From contig JAJEKV010000004.1 in assembly GCA_021234155.1 (NCBI GenBank), forward strand, positions 14,602,716 to 14,666,715: a DNA stretch of 64,000 nt. Direction: 5' to 3'. Below the pieces are notes generated by a model. The model made no database searches and was not told where the DNA came from. It worked only from the letters and a program-made list of their open reading frames with translations. This stretch comes from Isoetes taiwanensis (taxonomy: Eukaryota > Streptophyta > Lycopodiopsida > Isoetales > Isoetaceae). Positions 24,448 to 36,391 of this stretch are shown in pieces (within the stretch, counting starts at the first letter, position 1; every line of letters starts with the position of its first letter). The translations under genes were made by a program, and so were the position numbers.

Positions 24448-25734
24448 GGATTGTACAGAAGTAAATTGTCTAATTACTTCTATAATATTAGATGTATGCA
24501 TAGGCTTTATTTATGTTTTTGTTTTCTGTCTCCATGCTAGTGATTTCGTGTCTTGCAAGTTCAATCTTCAACGATTATTATAGGAATTTCGCATGGAATT
24601 GCCAATTTTGTGTCCTTCTAGAATTCTATGGTGATTTTGAGTCTTCTCAAGATTCCAATGGTGGATTGCCGAGTTTCGCAAGGGCAAAGTCAGCAATGCA
24701 ATTGCCTTTTGATTTTATTTTATTATTATTATTATTTTTTGTTGCGTAGAATGCTTGCAATGATTTTGTTTTCTTGTAGTGTGCTCCCTTTTGTTTTGAG
24801 AATTTACTTCCTACATTCGAAAGACTATGTTATCATACTATGCACAGAGTTGAAGGCCACATGTTAAAAGATTATTGGTTATGAGGTATTTGTAATGTTT
24901 TGTTGTATAGTGCCACATTGTTCGTCTTCATTGTTAGGCATGAAGATGAACAATGTGCCTCTTGTGCCTTTGCAATTTTGTTTTTATGTCGTAAGTGGGA
25001 AAACATTGGTGGCAAAAAGGGTGACATATCCAAGCATGACTACTTTTAGAAACAAACCGATATAAATAAAATTCAAAACTTCATTGATTTGCTTTAAAGA
25101 CAGAGTACATTGCTAGAATTGCTAGAAGCATACCAATATGAATAGAATCTAAAGCATCTTCGATTTGATTTCAAGACAGAGTATATAAGCAAATGCATCA
25201 ATATTTTGATAGGAAAACTCTCAAGTGTCTTTCATAAAGAACCTTGAAGCCTTTAATCTATACAACAATAATGGCTTCTATGATAAGGTAATGATAATTC
25301 AACATGCAAAGGCATCACTATCTCATTGCACTATTTTGATAGGAAAACTATCAGGAAAACTATCAGGTGTCTTTCATGAAGAACCCTGAAGCCTCTAATA
25401 TATACACCAATAATAGCTTCTACGATAAGGTAATGATGATTCAACAAGAAATCACTAATAAATTGCCCAATTCGTTAAAGCTAAAACATTTAGTGGTTTA
25501 AAAGCAAAAAATCAATCACTGGACCACATATAAATATAGCAATAAGCCAACGAAATTGAACACCATAGACAACTGTATTGGTAAACTATAGCACCAAACT
25601 ATCATGACAAACCACACATAATAAATGTATATGGTTATTCAAGAATTCAACCCACTAACGAATTTTAGTTCAATAAAGTGATTTTAAACAAAAAGTAATG
25701 CAAAAGTTCAGTAATAGCCAAAAGCTGGAACATG
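24448..25734. repeat. No gene; ~105-bp direct repeats
   Basis: About 105 bp starting TTTTGATAGGAAAACT at 25202-25306 recurs at 25333-25447. A shorter pair with GACAGAGTA occurs at 25095-25185. An (ATT)n run lies at 24715-24740. No coding motif was seen. Confidence 0.65.
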
Positions 25735-25847
25735 GATGGGGTGGAATTCCAACGCACTACAAACCAATTTAGTGTGTCAGGAGAGAAAAAAGGACTAAAA
25801 CGTTATAGAAGGAAGGGCAGGAAGTATACAAAGGATATTATAAAAAA

Positions 25848-27023
25848 ATGCAGAGAAAAAGACAGGACAGAGAACGGATCCGGCAGGCTAATTGGGATCT
25901 GTCTCAAACGATTTTGCAGGCTTTCAATGACAAAAAACAAGGAAAGAGAGCAGCGTCTCAGCTTAACAGAGGACAAAAGGAAGTATCTTTTGCTAAGCCG
26001 CACCATTTTGCAAAGTTCAATAAGGACAACCCACCTAGCATGATATATATTCAGGAAACTCAGTCTCAGGGTAGCATTGAAATATCACAAGATACACACA
26101 ATTATGAAAACCAAGTAACAAACCAGGCAGTTGAAGAAACATGGAGTGTAATAACTGGGCAAATATCCATGAACACTTCGAGATGGAGACATCAGGGGCT
26201 AAGGAGTATAAAGATGAAATCTTTGACAATTGTAAAGAGTATGACACTGGAAATAAGTTTGACTCTTCTTAACATGGAAGAAATACAAGACTTGCCATTG
26301 GAGCAGGGAACTCTTAAGATTGGACAAGAGGAGAATAACCAGCCTTTTCGGGAATTAACTCCCACACTCAAAAACCCTATGGAATCAGACTCCACAGTGA
26401 AGGACAGTATGTCCAGAGGAAATCAAGGGACCCATCGTCAGACACGGATATCGTATCTCTTTCTGTGGCCACCAGCCTTACCGATCCAATTCATACCAAT
26501 TCCCTCAACAATCTCTCTCATCAGTTCACATCTGACCAAACCCAAAGGCCTCCTTTGCAACAAGATTATGGACCTTGTGATGCTAACATTTTTTTTCTCT
26601 AAGCTTTCATTGCATGCAAAGATGATGGTCGCTATGCTGCAGCTGTAGAGCATTTTGACTCATATGCATTGGAGGAGTACCTGCAATCACCTGCAACAGA
26701 GGATAATAGAGGTCTACAGGATGATAAACCCCATGAGATTTGAATAACTTGACCCCCAAGACTGTGTTTCCAATGTGGGTGGAGAGCCATGCACTCCAAT
26801 TACATCCAAATTCTGGACCTCCCTAGAGGATGAGATAGGTATGTCTGACGTTGAAGAAACCAATACTATCTCGAGAGACTCGGATTTGCTTGGCAGATAT
26901 CTCAGTGAGGGTAAACCAAACTCCGCTTTGACTAAAAAAAAAAGGAAACAATGGAAGGTATATATAAAAGATCCCAATTTTAATGGGCCAGCATCTAACA
27001 CCAGGAAAATTAAATCCTGCTAG
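25848..27023 (+). pseudogene. LINE ORF1 remnant
   Basis: A charged, lysine- and glutamate-rich frame of 266 codons (25848-26648) is followed in another frame by 26775-27023. The second part ends in a basic KKKRKQWK stretch just before ORF2. Position and composition match the C-terminal half of ORF1 in the intact element at 55074-57205. The zinc-knuckle region is missing, so the 5' part of ORF1 was never copied or has been lost. Confidence 0.6.
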
Positions 27024-27041
27024 CTTTCCTTTATCCTGTAT

Positions 27042-28067
27042 CAATGAGGATAGTATCGTGGAATCTAAGGGGGGTTAGGGGCCCTATAAAAGAAGGAGAT
27101 TTATTGCCTTGGCTAGAAGCTACAAAGCGGATCTCCTTATGATCCAAGAGCACCATCTTCTGAGTTTTGAAGCCTCAAACCTTGGTGCGTGGGTGTGGAA
27201 AGGAGCTGGTTTAGCATATATAATAGCTAATGGTATTAAAGGGGGCTCAATCATGATCTGGACCACTCTTGATGTGGTATCCTCTTACTGTAGCCCCTGC
27301 AACAGATGGCATTGCATCACCATCAATATCCAAGGGCAACAACTGGGTGTGATCAATGTATATGCCCCTATAAAAACAAATGAGAGAGCTCCCATTTGGA
27401 AGGAGATCAAAGATTGGATCCTTGATCAAAGCACTGTCAAGGATTGGATCATGGGGGGAGATTTGAATAACACCCCTCAATGGGATCTTAAGCTGGATAA
27501 TAAAATAAATATCTCTAGAAGTGAAAGAGTGGAATGGGAGAATCTTCTACATGATATCAAATTGAATTACATTCCCTCATCTAATGCCAAATATACTTGG
27601 TCTAATAAGAGGATGGGGGCTGACAGGACTTATTGCACACTTGATAGATTTTATGTCACTAATCCGAATGGAGATGAGGGGAATATTCTTTCATTTCCCC
27701 CAGATCTTGGATACTGTTGAATTTTCTACTAAGTCCAAACACTTCAAACCCCCCTTTTAATCTTAACTGCTCTTATCTTAACAACTCTACCTTTTGTTCA
27801 GAATTCAGACAATTCTATCTTACCCAGCCTGCAATTGGAGTTCATTAGTCTATGAAACAATTCAGTAACAAACTGAAAGTTTGTAAGAATTGGATAAAAG
27901 AATGGGGGAAGGTGAGACAACACAAATGAAGAGAGGAGAAAAATAAGCATCTTAGGAATATGAAGAAAGTTAGGCAAAAGCTGGAATCCAACCTATTAAA
28001 TGCTGAGCTCCATCAACAAGAAGTCTTGTTGAAAAATAATATCAAGGCAATTGAAGAAAATGAAGCT
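27042..28067 (+). pseudogene. LINE ORF2 endonuclease domain, truncated
   Basis: It starts with ATG at 27042 and reads MRIVSWNLRGVRGP, the first catalytic block of an APE-type endonuclease. A frameshift follows near 27090, then IQEHHLL, GGDLNNTPQWD and RTYCTLDRFY in one frame up to 27720. The SDH block that should follow is lost in a stop and deletion near 27700-27830. Downstream, decayed linker sequence continues to the retroelement insertion at 28068. Confidence 0.8.
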
Positions 28068-28560
28068 TACATCCTTCGATTGAGCTTCAAGATGGTGGGA
28101 GCACTTGGAAACAGACCTCAGCCTTTGTAGTACCACCAGTAGGGGAAGATGGTGGCTTTTCAACGCTCACATGCAATTTGTAGCATTACTACTGTAATAG
28201 AGACATGCCCTTCAGGTATACATTGCGGGGTGCACTTCAGGATCTCAGAGAGCATTTCTTTATTGAACCCACAAATGTCGCTACCTTCTTGAGTACTTGC
28301 AGTGGGCGAGAAGAGGGCTATGCCCTTAGTACTGGGTGGATCAAAAAGGTGGGGGCCCAATTCTTCTTGCAATAACGAGGAAGAGGTCGAGGATGCCTTG
28401 ATCATAGTACATGAGTGTATTCTTAGAGTCATCCTTCAAGCTTAATGGCTGTTTGTGCTTATCTCTTTAGGTATCTGGCTTTTGAGCCATCCTCAATAAG
28501 GTGTTTGTACCATTATTTATTATAATATAAAAATCTAGCCTTCAACAAAAAAAAAAAAAA
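28068..28560 (+). mobile_element. Short poly(A) retroelement inserted in the LINE
   Basis: It interrupts the LINE between the IEEN and KEAKGMALRAK segments, which are adjacent in the intact element. It is flanked by GAAAATGAAGCT (28056-28067) and GAAAAGGAAGCT (28561-28572), a 12-bp target duplication with one mismatch, and ends in A15 (28546-28560). The last bases resemble the 3' end of the intact L1, so it is probably a severely 5'-truncated L1 or a retrocopy of a transcript end. Confidence 0.75.
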
Positions 28561-28653
28561 GAAAAGGAAGCTAAAGGTATGGCCTTGAGGGCCAAAATTA
28601 TTCAATACAATAAGATGGACTAGGGCAGCTCGAAATAAAATCACATATAACGG

Positions 28654-30311
28654 CCCAGATTTCATGTAGGAGCCTTTACTGGTCCTGGAGAGCTTTGTCT
28701 CATAGATCTCCTGAGCACGCTTTAACCATTATACATGACAAGATGGATCAGAATAAGACCATGGTTCCTCGTCTAGAAAAGCTGGCAAAGTCTGTGTGGA
28801 GGGGTGAACGACTGAAGGTGAGTGTTACAGGTGCTCATCATGCACGGGCATGGTATAGGTGCCTTGGCCACTTCTCACTGGACCTCTGGCCTGATGATTC
28901 TAATTTTCATGTGGGATCCTTGAATCATACCTTGAAGACACTGGAGAATAAATCTGAGGATAATTGGGGCCATTTGACAGATACAGATCGTCCTGAAAGC
29001 TGCTGGGGTGGAGCAATTTTAAACACGGATGCCCTTAGGACAAAAATGGTAAATGGTAGTAGAAATGATTTTATGCCTCCTATCAAGGGCCCTATGGTAC
29101 CGAACAAGTTGTCTAGGAGGCTTTACTTGCAGCTAGATAATTGCTCAGGTCAAAATAAGAACAGATATCTTTTCTCTTACTTGTCATACTTGGTTTGGTT
29201 AGGTGTCTTTGATCAAGTGCAGCTGGGATTCATGATGGTTGGACACACCCACGATGACATAGATGCCCTCTTTGGAAACTACTCTACTCTAATGAGAAGA
29301 TCAGATGCATTGACTATTCCAGAGCTTATGCAACTCTTCAGGCAGTGTAGTTCAAAGTCTTCTTCACCTTACCTTGTGTTAGAGGTTCCTAATTGGAAGG
29401 AATTCGTGAAAGGTTTTATCCCTGATAAGAAGGACCGTTTATGTGGTCATTTGGAACCTCTACTCTTCAAGTTTTGCATGAAGGATGGATGGCCACTAAT
29501 GTTCTACAAGATGAGGCCAGGGCATAGGGAGTGGCTCCTTGAAAAGGGAATCATGATGTGGAAGGAGGATGCCCAAGGTTTACCTATGATTCCGAGAGGG
29601 TCACCTAAGGTCGTGCAGCCATATGGGAGCTTGAAAGATATAGGTGCATTGAGAGCTTCTATTGCCAAGTACATGATGCACTGGGCAGCTATTTCTAGAG
29701 CTGGCGATAACTCATGGTCCAACACATATATGAATGAAGTTATTGACTACTGGTCCACCTTGTTGCGAGTGCTTGGGGACGTTCAGCCCGGTAGAGCTGT
29801 CATTCAGGATTTCTGGCCCAGCACCAGGCAAAATGCATTGGAAGAACCCAAAAACGTGTTGGTGGATGAGCACATTGAAGCATCTCATTATGTAGGGCCT
29901 TTCTCGGGTAGACCCAAGAACCCAGTTGAAATATTCGACCCCTACCAAGATGTCAAGAAAGGAATGCTCTTGCTAATCAAGCCACATGATAACTGCCCGA
30001 CATGAATGGCTTTTGCCGAAGAGGACCCAATAGAGAACCCTAATCTCCCTCATTACGAAGAGGTGTTTGTCTCTTGGTTTGAGCCTGTTGCCAGAAAGGG
30101 AACCTCATATGCAATGCAGTATAGGGATTGCTGGAGCAAGAATTGGAGACCCAATTCTAATGACCCGCCACGCTACCAACATTTGAAAACAATAGACTAC
30201 GGTTGGGCGGTAGAGACCAGGCCGTTGTTAGTGATGATCCCCAGTAGTGTGGGGGCTCAGTTGCAAGAATTAGTGGCTAAAGAAGCTAACGACGATGATG
30301 AGAACTCTTGA
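28654..30311 (+). pseudogene. DUF7869 protein, C-terminal half (inverted away from its start)
   Basis: Plus-strand frame open from about 28654, broken by one TGA at 30003-30005 and then open in the same frame to 30311. It shows the DUF7869 hallmarks: IIHDKMDQ, LQLDNCSGQNKNRYLFSYLS and FMMVGHTHDDIDALF. A C-terminal region of about 100 residues follows, after the TGA. The D/N-K-N/GHTHxDID pattern is that of an RNase H-like, transposase-like fold (inference from family pattern). No proper start exists: the first ATG is at 28743, inside the domain. The missing N-terminal half lies at 37843-38230 and 46062-47108 on the minus strand. The TGA falls where the family usually has Trp, so TGG to TGA is the likely change. 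Confidence 0.85.
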
Positions 30312-30439
30312 GGTATGCAATGCTCTTTTACATAATTACTATATCATATATAATATGCAAGGTACAATAGACTAGTTATTATTCATTTACTTCATCTTAA
30401 CACAAGAGCTCTTACACTATACAATGCTGAACAGGTCAT

Positions 30440-30683
30440 TCATTCATCATCAACAGCTGCAGGAGTGATCCCTGATATCTCGTAGCTATTGCGCTCAGGA
30501 AGCCAAATGAGGTGGACCATAACATGAATTAGCCCAGGGCAACGAATCTCAGCGCCCATAGCTTTGGATCGCAGGTAAGGGATCAAGAAGAATACCCCTG
30601 TCTAGGCAACCAACAAGATCATTGTAGCTCATTGAGCACTTGATCGCCTCGATGTGGTGAACAGAAGAAGGCGAATAATCCAT
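30440..30683 (-). pseudogene. Small gene A, frameshifted tandem copy
   Basis: ATG at 30683 opens MDYSPSSVHHIEAIKCSMSY. The frame stops after 43 codons but continues in another frame near LDP with the same sequence type as gene B and ends at 30440. A TATA element (CACTATAAAA, minus strand, about 30729-30720) lies 37 bp upstream. The first and last thirds match gene B at the protein level. I do not recognise the family. It is tail-to-tail with the DUF7869 half-gene. Confidence 0.6.
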
Positions 30684-31089
30684 GGGAGATGAATGACCTC
30701 TAGCCCCGAATGGGGCTGCTTTTATAGTGAAGTAAAATTATTGATGTGAATTATTGGGGTAGAACGTAGCGCCATTATTGAGCGTGTATAAGAGTCATGT
30801 ATACGTACAAGTATAATGCATATTTTGTATGTATGTGTGTCAAGTGAAAACATGCTTTGTGGATTTTACTAAGGTAAAAGTATTTGTGCTTAAGCAATTT
30901 AGGGGTGATTGAAATTAGGGACTGCTTGCAGATAAAGTGGAGGTCGAAGAGCATACCCTTATGAATTACTCAGGTTCGATACATCAAATAACATTGATTA
31001 TGCTTATTACATCCTTACATACTATAGAAGTGCTCATATATCATTATTATATCCTTGACAGGTACACAAGTCTTCAACTCTTCAACGAT

Positions 31090-31332
31090 TCACTCATCAT
31101 CAAGACCTGCTAAGGTGATGCCATTCAGCTCATAGATCTCCTGATCAGGAAGCCAATAAAGGTGGACCACAACACGAGTGAGCTTCCTGTAACCACTCGC
31201 AGGACCATCTGCTTTGGACTGGAGCCATGGATCAAGATTAATACCATTTCTGTAGCATTCACATAGATCGTTGTAGCTCAAGTAGCACTTGAAGGATCGG
31301 ATGTGCTCCAGACGAGGAGGCAAGGAAGCCAT
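31090..31332 (-). CDS. Small gene B, 80-residue protein of unknown function
   Basis: ATG at 31332, stop at 31090. The protein starts MASLPPRLEHIRSFKCYLSY and ends in the acidic LAGLDDE. It has no signal peptide or membrane segment. It has a decayed tandem copy, gene A, about 650 bp away, with similar spacing, promoter and downstream sequence; that both frame and promoter persist supports it being a real gene. The tryptophan-containing HLYWLPDQE segment (HLIWLPERN in A) is the best conserved. The function is unknown. It may belong to the same mobile unit as DUF7869, since it lies tail-to-tail with it. Confidence 0.6.
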   Translation of the reverse strand: MASLPPRLEHIRSFKCYLSYNDLCECYRNGINLDPWLQSKADGPASGYRKLTRVVVHLYWLPDQEIYELNGITLAGLDDE

Positions 31333-31367
31333 GGAAGATGAATGACCTCTACCATCGAATGGAGTTG

Positions 31368-31378
31368 TTTTTATAGTG
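31368..31378 (-). promoter_or_regulatory. TATA box of small gene B
   Basis: The minus strand reads CACTATAAAAAC about 38 bp upstream of the gene B start. The same element and surrounding bases are kept at 30720-30729 upstream of gene A. Confidence 0.6.
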
Positions 31379-33197
31379 AAGTAAAATTATTGATGTGAAT
31401 TATTGGTGTACATTGTAACGCCATTATTGAGCTTATACAAGTATCACGTACAAGTACAAGTATAACACATAATTTGTATGGATATGTGTATGTTAGTGAC
31501 CTCATGTATCTTGGGCTCGAGAACTAGGTGAAAGTATCGGTGCTTGAGCAAATTAGGTGTGCTTAAAATTCTCAAAATTGCGTTATTTTCTCCAATTAAT
31601 GAAATCATGCATAAATGATATCGCTTCATAAAAATATACGTGGAAAAGTTTTAGACGATGTTGCGCAGAGAAGGATTTCAGAATCCGCCTCTTTGGCCGA
31701 TTGTCTTGGTTTTTGTTTCTTTGGTCGATTTGATGGGTCCAAGACATCCTTGGTAGGTAATGGCCTCTATTTTTGTCATGGAAGTAGAGGAAAGCATGTT
31801 AGGTTTTGTTTCGGCTCTGAACAGATCAGAAAAAATCGTGAAATTGTGTGGCTTTGCCCTCATGGTTGCAGCCTTTTGAATGATGGCTAGATCTGATCCT
31901 TATGGTTTGGTAAAAAGACTGTCTTACCTTTATTCTTGAAGTCTGTAGTTTTTTCAACAAAAGAGCATGCCCTTAGCATTCGACATTGGCATATTTAATT
32001 ATACAGAATATCTAATAGCTTCTTTGATTCGTTGGAATCAAGAGCAAATGGAACAAGAGCAAGACAAATATAAAGCTATTGTTTGATGGAATATCAAATC
32101 CAACAGCAGCAATGGAGCTTTGATAACTATACAGAGCACCACGAACCAGGTTTTTGCATATGCATATTGTTGCATATAGTAAATCCAGATTCTTAGATGT
32201 TCTTATGGAACAAACCAGCATATAATTGCTACAAAGACATTTGACTAGTGACACTCTAATAGAACCTGGCATTTGCATTCTATAAAACTATCTACTGTCT
32301 ACATATTCTAAACATGCTACTATTCAAAGCAAGCGTATAGAATGCTAGCACAGATCTGATTATACTAGTAATGCTTTCTGTTTTCACCTTAAAGTACAAT
32401 CCGACAGGGGGCTGCTGCATATGTATGTAATGCAACATCTTGCTAAAAGTCTATTGTTGATATATATTTAACATTCTTTAACATGCTAGGCCTCTTACTA
32501 TAATTGTAAACTGGCCTTGTTTATTGATGGAATGATATGATTTAAGTGAAGGGCGAAAAGCCATGGAGTCTCATAGCTTACCTGTCATCCCTTGTGTAAT
32601 TATCGAGTATATTGCTAATTTTGACATGTTTGGGTGCAGGTAACCAAGACTAAATCTCTTAGAATTATTATTTCAAAATTGATGACTTGAAGATACGATT
32701 ATAGACAATCACTCTTATACTTTGTGGAAGATCTACATATTGGTGAGATCCTTCCTTTTTGGATTATCCATGTATACAAGGCATTCAGTTGAAGTAAAAT
32801 TTGGACACGTGTTTGAACGATAAGCCTGCATAGTTTGTGGATTAATGTTTGAATGATAAGGCTGCATAGTTTGTGGATTAATAATGTACTTTAGAACAAG
32901 CAATTTAAAACATGTATTTGACATGTCTGAACATGCACAATTCTGTAAAGACATGCTAAAATGTCTTTATCGAATATATTATTTTGGTCTTTTAATTCAT
33001 AAAATAGTCATATTTGATGTTCAAGGCTTATAAGATTAGGCTAGTTTTGTATGCCTTGATAAGTATCATGGACCATGGATATGGAGTACCATCTTGGATT
33101 AGCCTAGTCCATGTATAACTGGATAAGTCTACCAAGGAATTAACTGAGGTAGATGGTCATGCTAGTATAGCTTTTGCCTGAAGCTAGTTTGGGCGTT
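31379..33197. other. No gene recognised
   Basis: A 91-codon plus-strand frame at 31615-31890 shows no known motif and no clear promoter. The rest is AT-rich with short frames only. A 32-bp direct repeat (TTTGAA(C/T)GATAAG plus CTGCATAGTTTGTGGATTA) occurs at 32811 and 32848. Confidence 0.5.
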
Positions 33198-33227
33198 TAT
33201 TTATTTATTTATTTATTTATTTATTTT
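33198..33227 (-). repeat. (AAAT)n tail of the LINE
   Basis: (TTTA)n on the plus strand, about seven units. It follows the last recognisable LINE sequence and serves as its A-rich 3' tail. The intact L1 also ends in A10 followed by TATAAATAAATAAA. Confidence 0.7.
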
Positions 33228-34976
33228 TGGGAGGAAAGGAAGATTTGTATTAAACATATCAAGTTACATAAAAGGCAGAAACAGGTTGTGAGGTCATCGA
33301 CCCTATACTTGCTTTTGTAAACAAAAATGCTGTAAAAACAGTCCCTACTAAGAAAAAGGGTTTTCCATCGGGTACCCTGTATAAAAAATTGTGTAGGATC
33401 TTTCACTAACAGATCTGACTCCAAGTTTATTGTACATCCTGAATGAAGAGATCAGGATCCAAGTCATCCTTGTCACCGTCTATGATCATCAAATCTGTTA
33501 CCATCGGGTCGACTTGCCAGCCAATTTCATTCCATTCAGGGGGGAAGGCAAAAAATCATAGAGGGGCCGTATCAGAAAAGAGAATAAGGGCTTCATCATG
33601 AGCGTCCTGCAGGGCCTTGTGATGATAGAACATATCTCTAAAGTTCAGGAATTGACCTTCTGTACGCAATCTATCATAACAGAATAGAAATTTATCTAGC
33701 ATGTGCTTGATAACCATTGAGCAGAAAGAGTTTAAGCTTTTGCAGATCTTGGTCAATAGTAGGAGACAAAGGGCATAACTTCTCATTATTAAAAATTTCC
33801 TGTGGCAGCTGCATAATTTGAAAGATCAGGGAAATTTGGCTTACAATTCATCCTCAATGTGAGTGCAGTCAATAGTTCTGAGCTCCACAAAATGATCATC
33901 CGTAAGAAACATGTCATCACATAAAAATATGTTATAAAAACCTTCAAATTTCCCTATAGATAACCACCCAATATCAGCTTTATCTTGCTTTTTATTTTTA
34001 TTACCCAAAGGGCTGTTTGTTTAATAATGTTAAGAAATCTATTAGAGCCTTTTAGCAGGTCCATAAGGTTGGCCCAGTTACCAATATTATATCCTTTTAA
34101 CCTCAGATAGCTGTCCAACCATCTCCAGAATTCTCTAATCTTGGGGCAGTAAAAATTATATTTGATTGTTTCTGACCAATGATCACACAATTTACAATGA
34201 GGATGACTTCCTAGATCCAAGCATCTTTTATGCATAGAATGGTTGGTGTGATGGGTATGATGCAGAAATCTCCAGACAAAAACTTGCACTTTTGATTGGG
34301 AGTAAGATTTCCAATTATTTCCTCAAGATGGTTATAAAAAGTTTTTTGGATGTTTTCCATTTATCGAGGTGGTCCTGGGATTTGGGGGAAGGCAATAATT
34401 TTGTATCCTAAAGCCACTTTGTACTTTTTGGAGTTCTGAATATGCCAATCAGGAGTTCTTGAGGATTGGCATTCTGTTTGAGTATGAGCTATACTTATGA
34501 CAGTATCAAAAATAATTTTATCAACATGCTTACCCCCCACAACTTGCCTAATATCCTCCCATTTACACCACTTCTCACCATTCCAAAGATGTTGAAGTTG
34601 AGTAATACCTGCCTCTTTCCATTTTTTTCAAATTCGAGGGTGCTTGAGCACCCAGCAAACATCATTTTCCTTAGCAAAGACCGGGGACCAGAACAAGAGG
34701 AAGTTGGCACTGTCAAAATTAATGTCCTTATGCTCAAAGCCTTCTGCCACTAGGTTCGAAGCTTCAAAAAAATTTCTCATAAGAGGGGAGGTCTGGGAGG
34801 CACTCTTAAATTGATAGTAGATAGAGTCAGGAAGATGGTGGGCATACTTTCTCAATTTCAAAGGCTTGCGGATCTGCAGCCAATATCTTAAGAAATCCAT
34901 AGCAAGGGAAGTCCAGCCATTGATAGCTTTCCATAACGTCTATGATCACCAAATTTGTAGCCATCGGGTCGACTTG

Positions 34977-35243
34977 TTAGCCAATTTCATTCCATTCAGG
35001 GGAGGCCAAAAACAATAGAGGGGCCGTATCAGAAAAGAGAATAAGGGCTTCATCATGAGCGTCTTGCAGGGCCTTGTGATGATAGAACATATCTCTAAAG
35101 TTCAGGAATTGATCTTCTGTAAGCAATCTATCATAACAGAATAGAAATTTATCTAGCATGTGCTTGATAACCATTGAGCAGAAAGAGTTTAAGCTTTCGC
35201 AGATCTTGGTCAATAGTAGGAGACAAAGGCCATAACTTCTCAT
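34977..35243 (-). pseudogene. LINE ORF3 remnant, second unit
   Basis: Just downstream of ORF2 a frame of 88 codons contains FRDMFYHHKALQDAHDEALI. This resembles YFTSLYHKWQQKREANVLLL in the 112-residue ORF3 of the intact element (60983-61321). The order ORF2 then ORF3 is the same in both. A further copy is at 33786-33556. The start codon and 5' half are unclear. Confidence 0.5.
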
Positions 35244-35297
35244 TATTAAAAAATTCCTGTGGCAGCTGCATAATTTGAAAGATCAGGAAAATTTGGC

Positions 35298-36030
35298 TTA
35301 CAATTCATCCTCAATGTGAGTGCAATCAATAGTTCTGAGCACCACAAAATGATCATCAGTAAGAAGCATGTCATCACATAAAAAGATGTTATAAAAACCT
35401 TCAAATTTCCCTATAGATAACCACCCAATATCAGCTTTATCTTGCTTTTTACTTTTATGAGCCATTGCAGTTCTGGACAATTCTATCTGAAAAGCTACTT
35501 TCATCCAAGCAATATCAACCCTATGGTTTGAATACTTGACTTTATTCCTGTGTTTCCAAATGATCCAAAGGGCTCTCTGTTTCATAGTGTTAAGAAATCT
35601 GTTAAGAGACTTTTAGCATGTCCATAAGGTTGGCCCAGTTACTAACATTATGTCCCTTTAACCTCAGATAGTTGTCCAACCATCTCCAGAATTCTCTGAC
35701 CTTGGGGCAGTAAAAAATATGTTTGATTGTTTCTGACCAATTACCACACAATTTACAATGAGGACGAGTTCCTAGATCCATGCATCTTTTATACATAAAA
35801 TGGTTGGTGGGATGGGCATGATGCAGGCATCTCCATACAAAGACTTGCACTTTTGGTTGGGAGTAAGATTTCCAATTATTCCTCAAGATGGTTATAAAAA
35901 GCTTTTTGGATACTTGCCATTTGTCGAGGTGGTCCTGGAATTTGGAAGGGGAATAACTTTGTATCCTAAAGCCACTTTGTACTTTTCGGAGTTCTGAATA
36001 TGCCAATCTGGAGTTCTTGAGGGCTGGCAT
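35298..36030 (-). pseudogene. LINE ORF2 C-terminus with zf-RVT motif, second unit
   Basis: The frame 36030-35602 holds SQPKVQVFVWRCLHHAHPTN and CKLCGNWSETIKHIFYCPKV, the CxxC...HxxxxC zinc-binding motif at the end of plant L1 ORF2 proteins. 35585-35298 carries the last part, ending in HIEDEL. The same sequences recur, more decayed, at 34289-33840 in the first unit. Confidence 0.75.
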
Positions 36031-36391
36031 TCTGTTTGAGTATGAGCTATACTCATGACAGTATTAAAAATAATTTTATCAACGCGCTTACCCCCCACAG
36101 GTTGCTTAATATCCTCCCATTTACACCACTTGTCACCATCCCAGAGATGTTAAAGTTGAGTAATCCCTGCCTCTTTCCGTTTTTTCCAAATTCAAGGGTG
36201 CTTGAGCGCCCAACAAACATCATTTTCCTTAGCAAAGACCGGGGACCAGAACAAGAAGAAGTTGGCACTATCAAAATTAATGTCCTTACGTTCAAAGCCT
36301 TTAAAAAAAATTTTAATCCCAAAGGCTTGTTGATCTGCGGCCAATATCTTTAGAAATCCATCGGAAGGGAAGTCCAGCCATTAATAGCTTT

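Larger units (their letters stand above)
25735..28652 (+). mobile_element. 5' half of a LINE split by an inversion
   Basis: This is an L1-type element of the same clade as the intact one at 54984-61825. It begins inside ORF1 and runs through the endonuclease to the RAAxxKITYNG segment just before the reverse transcriptase, where it stops at about 28652. The next residues are found on the minus strand from 37842 leftward. A separate 493-bp retroelement lies inside it at 28068-28560. Confidence 0.8.

Noticed and set aside
30003-30005. TGA as a selenocysteine codon
   Set aside because: No SECIS-like structure was recognised downstream and land plants lack the selenoprotein machinery. A nonsense change from TGG is simpler.
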